A DNA stretch of 64,000 nucleotides from CAYJFG01 sp964369405 (GTDB lineage: Bacteria > Bacillota > Clostridia > Oscillospirales > Acutalibacteraceae). The translations under genes were made by a program, and so were the position numbers. Below the pieces are notes generated by a model that was given only the letters and a program-made list of their open reading frames with translations, ran no database searches and was not told where the DNA came from. This document shows positions 60,202 to 64,000 of this stretch, one piece after another. The stretch's first letter is position 1. Every line of letters starts with the position of its first letter. Location: the NCBI GenBank assembly GCA_964369405.1, contig CAYJGB010000005.1:35777-99776 (forward strand), in the 5' to 3' direction.

Positions 60202-61299
60202 GTGGGGACTTCTTATAAAATTTTAAAGAAAAAAATTAAAAAGTTATTAGAATTAATATTTTTAATTAATTATTATGAAAATAAAAAATATGTCGAAAGA
60301 ATAGAAACTCAAGTAAAAGAAGCTAGGAGTAAAGGTAATGGGTGTATTTTTATAACTAATGTGCCAGGACATGGTAACTTAGGTGACCACGCTATATATT
60401 TAGCAGAAAAACAATTTTTTGAGGAAAATTATCCAGATAAATGTATAGTTGAAATACCAACAATGAACTTGAAAAGAAATATAAATAAATTTAAGTCGAT
60501 AGTAGAAAAAGAAGATTGTTTTTTTATAACTGGTGGTGGGTTTATAGGAAGTTTGTGGAAATGGGAGCAACGCAGTGTAAATACTGTCTTGTTAAATTTT
60601 AGCGATAACCCTATAGTGATTTTTCCACAAACAGTATACTTTTCGCCAGATAAAGAAAGTATGTTAATAGAATTTAAAAAATTAATTGCTGATTGTAAAA
60701 AAATTGAATTTTGTTTAAGAGATAAAAAATCATATAAGTATGTAAAAGAAAATAGAATGATATCAGAGGATAGAATTCATTTTATGCCAGACATAGTTAC
60801 GTACTTAAAATATGAAGGGGATATAAATGAAAGAAAAGACGTTTTATTTTGTATGAGAGATGATAAAGAAAGAGTTAGCAACAGTAAATTAGATGAAGTA
60901 TGTAATTATATTGTAGATAAGAATATATCTATAGATAAAACGGACACAGTAGTAATTGAAGATTTAGATTACACAAAAAGAGAAAAGTATGTAAAAAATT
61001 TGCTTAAAGTGTTTGCAAAGCATAAATTAGTAGTTACAGATAGATTGCATGGTATGATATTTGCCGTTATTACAGGTACACCATGTATCGCTTTTGATAG
61101 CTTGAGCAAAAAAGTAACAGGTGTATATAATGCATTTTTAAAAGAAATAGATTATGTAGTATGTATAGGAGAAGGGGATACAGTAGAGTTAAATATAATA
61201 GATGAATTTTTAGAAAAAGAAAATTGTAGTTATGGCAATGAATATTTAGAAGGATATTATAGTTCGCTAACTGAAATATGTGATAAATATTTAAAATAG
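60202..61299 (+). CDS. Polysaccharide pyruvyl transferase family protein
   Basis: This family adds pyruvate ketals or otherwise modifies sugars on exported polysaccharides, and includes CsaB and EpsI/EpsO. The 365-residue protein has the family start NVPGHGNLGDHAIYLAE, then FFITGGGFIGSLW, VIFPQTVYFSP, FCLRDKKSYKYV, and late VTDRLHGMIFAVITGTPCIAFDS, the strongest block of the family. It begins at GTG 60202, soon after AGGGGAT. A basic amphipathic head of about 30 residues may lie on the membrane. It is a single-gene unit with its own promoter and terminator. The acceptor is unknown. Confidence 0.9.
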   Translation: MGTSYKILKKKIKKLLELIFLINYYENKKYVERIETQVKEARSKGNGCIFITNVPGHGNLGDHAIYLAEKQFFEENYPDKCIVEIPTMNLKRNINKFKSIVEKEDCFFITGGGFIGSLWKWEQRSVNTVLLNFSDNPIVIFPQTVYFSPDKESMLIEFKKLIADCKKIEFCLRDKKSYKYVKENRMISEDRIHFMPDIVTYLKYEGDINERKDVLFCMRDDKERVSNSKLDEVCNYIVDKNISIDKTDTVVIEDLDYTKREKYVKNLLKVFAKHKLVVTDRLHGMIFAVITGTPCIAFDSLSKKVTGVYNAFLKEIDYVVCIGEGDTVELNIIDEFLEKENCSYGNEYLEGYYSSLTEICDKYLK

Positions 61300-61308
61300 A
61301 AAAATAAT

Positions 61309-61348
61309 ATATGGCGTACTTTTAAAATATAGTGCGTTATATTTTTTA
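61309..61348 (+). terminator. Terminator of the pyruvyl transferase-like gene
   Basis: ATATGGCGTAC (61309-61319) pairs with GTGCGTTATAT (61332-61342), with three G-T pairs, followed by TTTTTT. Confidence 0.65.
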
Positions 61349-61378
61349 CAAACATTGTCACTGAATATTAAATTTAGG

Positions 61379-61407
61379 TTGACAATATATTTATTGTTAT
61401 GTATAAT
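61379..61407 (+). promoter_or_regulatory. Promoter of bioY
   Basis: TTGACA (61379-61384) and TATAAT (61402-61407), both perfect consensus, are 17 bases apart. No sure BirA operator was recognised over it. Confidence 0.82.
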
Positions 61408-61430
61408 GGATTAGAAATGAAGGTGAATTT

Positions 61431-61982
61431 ATGGAAAAATCTAAAAATAAAGTTAATTCAATTAAAAATACTAAAACATATTCTATTGTACTCATTGCCT
61501 TTTTTACAGCATTAACTGCTGTATTCTCTCAAATCGTTATTCCTATAGGTCCTGTACCTATAAATCTAAGTTTATTAGCAGTTTTTATTGCTGGTGGACT
61601 TTTAGGAATATCAAAAAGTGTTATAAGTCAAGTGGTTTATTTACTGCTAGGTGCAGTTGGTATTCCTGTTTTTGCAGGGTTTAGTGGTGGAATAGGAATA
61701 CTAATTGGCCCTACTGGTGGGTATATAATAGGTTATGTGTTTACTGCATTAGTAGTATCGTTGATTTTACATAAATTTAATAAGAAAATATATCATATAT
61801 CACTGTCGTTAGTGGTAGGGCTTTTAGTATGTTATATATTAGGCACATTATGGTTTACTATTGTTACGAGCACTCCGTTTATTGATGCTCTTTTTATATG
61901 TGTAATACCTTTCATAATAGGAGATGTATTGAAAATAATAGTTGCAACAACTTTAATTCATAAATTAAAAAAAATTGTTTGA
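61431..61982 (+). CDS. bioY: Biotin transporter BioY
   Basis: BioY is the biotin-binding S-component of an ECF transporter. It has six hydrophobic segments and family motifs: IPIGPVPINLSLLAVFIAGGLLG, LLGAVGIPVFAGFSGGIGILIGPTGGYIIGY and the late FIIGDVLKIIVA. The biotin-binding aspartate and lysine are those of GDVLK. Its length of 183 residues is normal. GGTG lies before the ATG. No biotin-synthesis gene lies nearby, so the cell may depend on uptake. Like RibU, it needs the ECF module encoded elsewhere. Confidence 0.95.
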   Translation: MEKSKNKVNSIKNTKTYSIVLIAFFTALTAVFSQIVIPIGPVPINLSLLAVFIAGGLLGISKSVISQVVYLLLGAVGIPVFAGFSGGIGILIGPTGGYIIGYVFTALVVSLILHKFNKKIYHISLSLVVGLLVCYILGTLWFTIVTSTPFIDALFICVIPFIIGDVLKIIVATTLIHKLKKIV

Positions 61983-62028
61983 ATTTAATTTTAAATTACT
62001 TCAGTACTATTTAATAACAAATTACTTG

Positions 62029-62057
62029 TAGACAATTAAAAATACTCGTGTTATAAT
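62029..62057 (+). promoter_or_regulatory. Promoter of the DUF1254 lipoprotein gene
   Basis: TAGACA (62029-62034) and TATAAT (62052-62057) are 17 bases apart. Confidence 0.62.
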
Positions 62058-62112
62058 GCAAAAATAGAAGTTGTCTTCTTATTATTAATTATATGTTTTG
62101 GAGGAAATTTAA

Positions 62113-63513
62113 ATGAAAAAAATAGTAGCTATAATTTCTGCTGTTTCAATCTTGTTACTTGCAGGGTGTTCTACACAGTCTGGAGATACTAATACAACTA
62201 CTGCTCAACAAGATGTTAATGTAGATGAAAAATTAGAAATATTGTCAGAAGCATATACATATCTTTACCCATTAGTGATAATGGATGCAACTTTGACAAT
62301 GCAAACAAATTCAGAAGAAGCATCACCAGCAGGTGCACCAATTAATCAATTTACACATACTCAGGAACTGAGAAATGCTGACACAAAAAGTGTAGTAACA
62401 CCTAATGTAGATACATTATACTCAACAGCGTGGCTAGATATATCAAAAGAGCCTATAATATACACAACACCCGAAACTGACCGTTTTATGCAAACTCAAG
62501 TGTTAGATGCATGGTCAAACACTCCAGAAGTGATAAGTGAGGGTGGAGCTTATATGATAGCTACATCAGACCAAGATGTAGAAACTCCAGAAGGAGTAAC
62601 TAGAGTTGATGTGCCAACGAGTATGGTATGGTTTATATGTAGACCGGTGCTAGATGGAGATGATGACTTATCGAATGTAGTGAAGTTACAAGAGCAGATG
62701 TCATTAATACCACTTAGCGAATATGATAACGCTGAAGAATATAACCCACCAAAAGGTGAGTTTAAAGAAGAAAATGTATATGTTCCAGTAGATAAAGTAA
62801 ATAGTATGAGTGCGAATACATTTTTCAACTTAGCAAATGAATTATTAGTAAATAATCCACCAGCGACAGAAGATGAAGAAATAGTAAGTAAAATAAAAGA
62901 ATTGAATATTGGAGCAGGTTTAACTTTTGATAGTACTAGTATTATAGAAGATGAAAAAGAATTTGAAAACACATGGGAAGATATAAAAGAAGAGTGTTAT
63001 ACAAGTTGGGCTAAGTCATCAGAAGAATTTAGTATAGAAGCAGGAAATTGGACATACTTGGGTGAACCTATAGGAAATTTTGGTACTGAATATGAGTACA
63101 GAGCAGCAACAGCATTAAAAGGACTTGGAGCAAACCCAGTACAAGTGGCAATGTATCTACAGGCAAAAGTAGATAATAATGGTGAGTCTTTAAGTGGAAA
63201 AAACACATATGTTATACATTTTGATGAAACACCACCAGTATTAGAAAAAGGTTTTTGGTCTGTTACTATGTATGGTGATGATAATTTTCTAGTAGATAAT
63301 CCAATTGACCGATATGTAATAAATGACCGTTCAGATATTGAGTATAATGAAGACGGTTCACTTGATATTGTAGTATCAGCACAAGCACCAGAAGATGATA
63401 GTAATTGGTTACCAGCACCAGAAGAAGAATTTCATTTGTGGCTTAGAATATATTCACCAGATGTAGATGGGATTTATGATGGTTGGAAAACACCTACAAT
63501 AGAAGTGCAATAA
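62113..63513 (+). CDS. DUF1254/DUF1214 lipoprotein
   Basis: This 466-residue protein has a lipoprotein signal (MKKIVAIISAVSILLLAGC, Cys19). The N-terminal DUF1254 domain (about 55-200) has YTYLYPLVIMDATL, VVTPNVDTLYSTAWLDISKEP and DVETPEGVTRVDVPTSMVWFICR. The C-terminal DUF1214 domain (about 340-460) has YVIHFDETPPVLEKGFWSVTMYGDDNFLVDNPIDRYVINDR. These paired domains are widespread but have no proved function; a carbohydrate-like or small-molecule role has been suggested from the fold. GGAGGA lies before the ATG. It has its own promoter and lies just before a repeat element. Confidence 0.92.
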   Translation: MKKIVAIISAVSILLLAGCSTQSGDTNTTTAQQDVNVDEKLEILSEAYTYLYPLVIMDATLTMQTNSEEASPAGAPINQFTHTQELRNADTKSVVTPNVDTLYSTAWLDISKEPIIYTTPETDRFMQTQVLDAWSNTPEVISEGGAYMIATSDQDVETPEGVTRVDVPTSMVWFICRPVLDGDDDLSNVVKLQEQMSLIPLSEYDNAEEYNPPKGEFKEENVYVPVDKVNSMSANTFFNLANELLVNNPPATEDEEIVSKIKELNIGAGLTFDSTSIIEDEKEFENTWEDIKEECYTSWAKSSEEFSIEAGNWTYLGEPIGNFGTEYEYRAATALKGLGANPVQVAMYLQAKVDNNGESLSGKNTYVIHFDETPPVLEKGFWSVTMYGDDNFLVDNPIDRYVINDRSDIEYNEDGSLDIVVSAQAPEDDSNWLPAPEEEFHLWLRIYSPDVDGIYDGWKTPTIEVQ

Positions 63514-63531
63514 ATGTAAGAATTACGCAAA

Positions 63532-64000
63532 AGTTTTACTCGAATTCTCATCACAGTATAACTGGCAGTAACGTAAAAGTTTTGTCCACTTTTTCAAAAG
63601 TGGTGGAGTTTGAGGTGAAACCTCAAGGTCTTGTCGGCAAGGTTTACCTTGTCGGCATTTTTTCGCAAAAAAAAGCACCCTTTTATAGTGCGATTTTTAT
63701 GTAATTAGTGTCAATATATGGAATTTAATTTACTAGTCTGTTGTTCTGTTATACATTGTTATAGGAAAAACTACTTGCAAATGTAAAATCCAATATTACA
63801 AACTCTATCAAAATTATATTATATCCAGAACTTTGCACAATTTAAGGGGAACCCCTAACAGAACGTGGGTTCCCCTCTTGAACAGTCCACTGGACTGTTC
63901 AATTCACCCTTCCTGCGTTTTTTTACGCTTTAGGTCAAGGGCAAGACCTTGAGGCGTTGCCTCAAACTCCACAATTTTTTGAAAAAAATTGAGTAAAACT
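63532..64000. repeat. Non-coding element with long nested inverted repeats (may continue past the window)
   Basis: The 487 bases after the last gene hold no gene. AGTTTTACTC (63532-63541) is mirrored by GAGTAAAACT (63991-64000). Inside, 63603-63635 (GTGGAGTTTGAGG then CCTCAAGGTCTTGTC) is matched by the inverse at 63940-63972 with one mismatch outside the small loops. Each arm also folds on itself (TTGAGG/CCTCAA). Further hairpins are CCACTTTT/AAAAGTGG (63586-63603), CAAGG/CCTTG (63638-63651), GGGGAACCC/GGGTTCCCC (63846-63876) and GAACAGTCC/GGACTGTTC (63880-63900). The hairpin-bearing parts are more GC-rich than their surroundings. It looks like a MITE or other repeat family; a target-site duplication cannot be checked. 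Confidence 0.7.

Noticed and set aside
61370..61430. BirA operator at bioY
   Set aside because: ACAAT/ATTGT symmetry is present over the promoter, but it does not fit the known BirA half-sites well enough to call.
1..64000. CRISPR array, tRNA or rRNA genes, prophage or transposase genes
   Set aside because: No regularly spaced repeat units, cloverleaf sequences, rRNA segments or recombinase motifs were found on either strand by eye.

Overview
This window is AT-rich DNA from a low-GC Firmicute of class Clostridia, most likely a Lachnospirales-type gut anaerobe. Supporting signs are the clostridial division and cell-wall gene order, sigma-A promoters of the TTGACA/TATAAT type, strong AGGAGG or GGTG ribosome sites, frequent TTG and GTG starts, SAM-I and FMN riboswitches, AdhE with a Rex-like operator, IreB, and dockerin/cohesin proteins. 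No rRNA, tRNA, CRISPR array, prophage or transposase was found. The species cannot be named from the sequence alone.

Layout, left to right. (1) 1-3.2 kb: the 3' part of an FtsK/SpoIIIE translocase, then rpsB-tsf with a candidate pseudoknotted leader. (2) 3.4-5.4 kb: two glycosyltransferases. (3) 5.5-16.1 kb: housekeeping runs, era-yqzL-recO-mutS2-(membrane protein)-rimM-trmD, then ptsH, then uvrC-rsmD-coaD-(coiled-coil protein). (4) 16.2-29.4 kb: a dcw cluster, mraZ-rsmH-ftsL-ftsI-(Mur-ligase-like remnant)-mraY-ftsW-murG-murA-ftsQ-ftsZ. It has a MraZ operator at the front but no functional Mur ligase. (5) 29.5-33.8 kb: a secreted multidomain pullulanase ending in a dockerin, followed by a membrane-anchored single-cohesin protein. 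Together they look like a minimal amylosome-type pair. (6) 33.8-38.2 kb: an ApgM-type phosphoglycerate mutase homologue and, divergently, adhE.

(7) 38.4-46.5 kb: a tight five-gene operon. It encodes a LuxE-like acyl-protein synthetase, a LuxC-like acyl-CoA reductase fused to a PaaK-like adenylating domain, a MATE exporter with an extra C-terminal domain, an RsbW-like/GNAT fusion and a second PaaK-like ligase. It reads as an activate-reduce-export pathway for an unknown carboxylic acid or its aldehyde, and is the best candidate here for an undescribed system. (8) 46.6-50.9 kb: ireB, a membrane protein, the NAD(P)HX repair enzyme, a lipoprotein, and metK under a SAM-I riboswitch. (9) 51.2-57.7 kb: a RibU-type riboflavin transporter under an FMN riboswitch, and on the other strand NusG-II protein, Gx transporter, potassium channel, ASKHA-fold protein, PaaK, ACT protein and a flavin oxidoreductase. 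(10) 57.7-63.5 kb: mgtE, an unrecognised protein, a polysaccharide pyruvyl transferase-like protein, bioY and a DUF1254/DUF1214 lipoprotein. (11) 63.5-64 kb: a noncoding element with nested inverted repeats that runs to the window edge.

Starts were moved from the longest reading frame wherever a ribosome site or family length argued for it; the reason is given in each entry. Function calls come from motifs and family resemblance read by eye, with no database search. Promoters, terminators and RNA folds were paired by hand.
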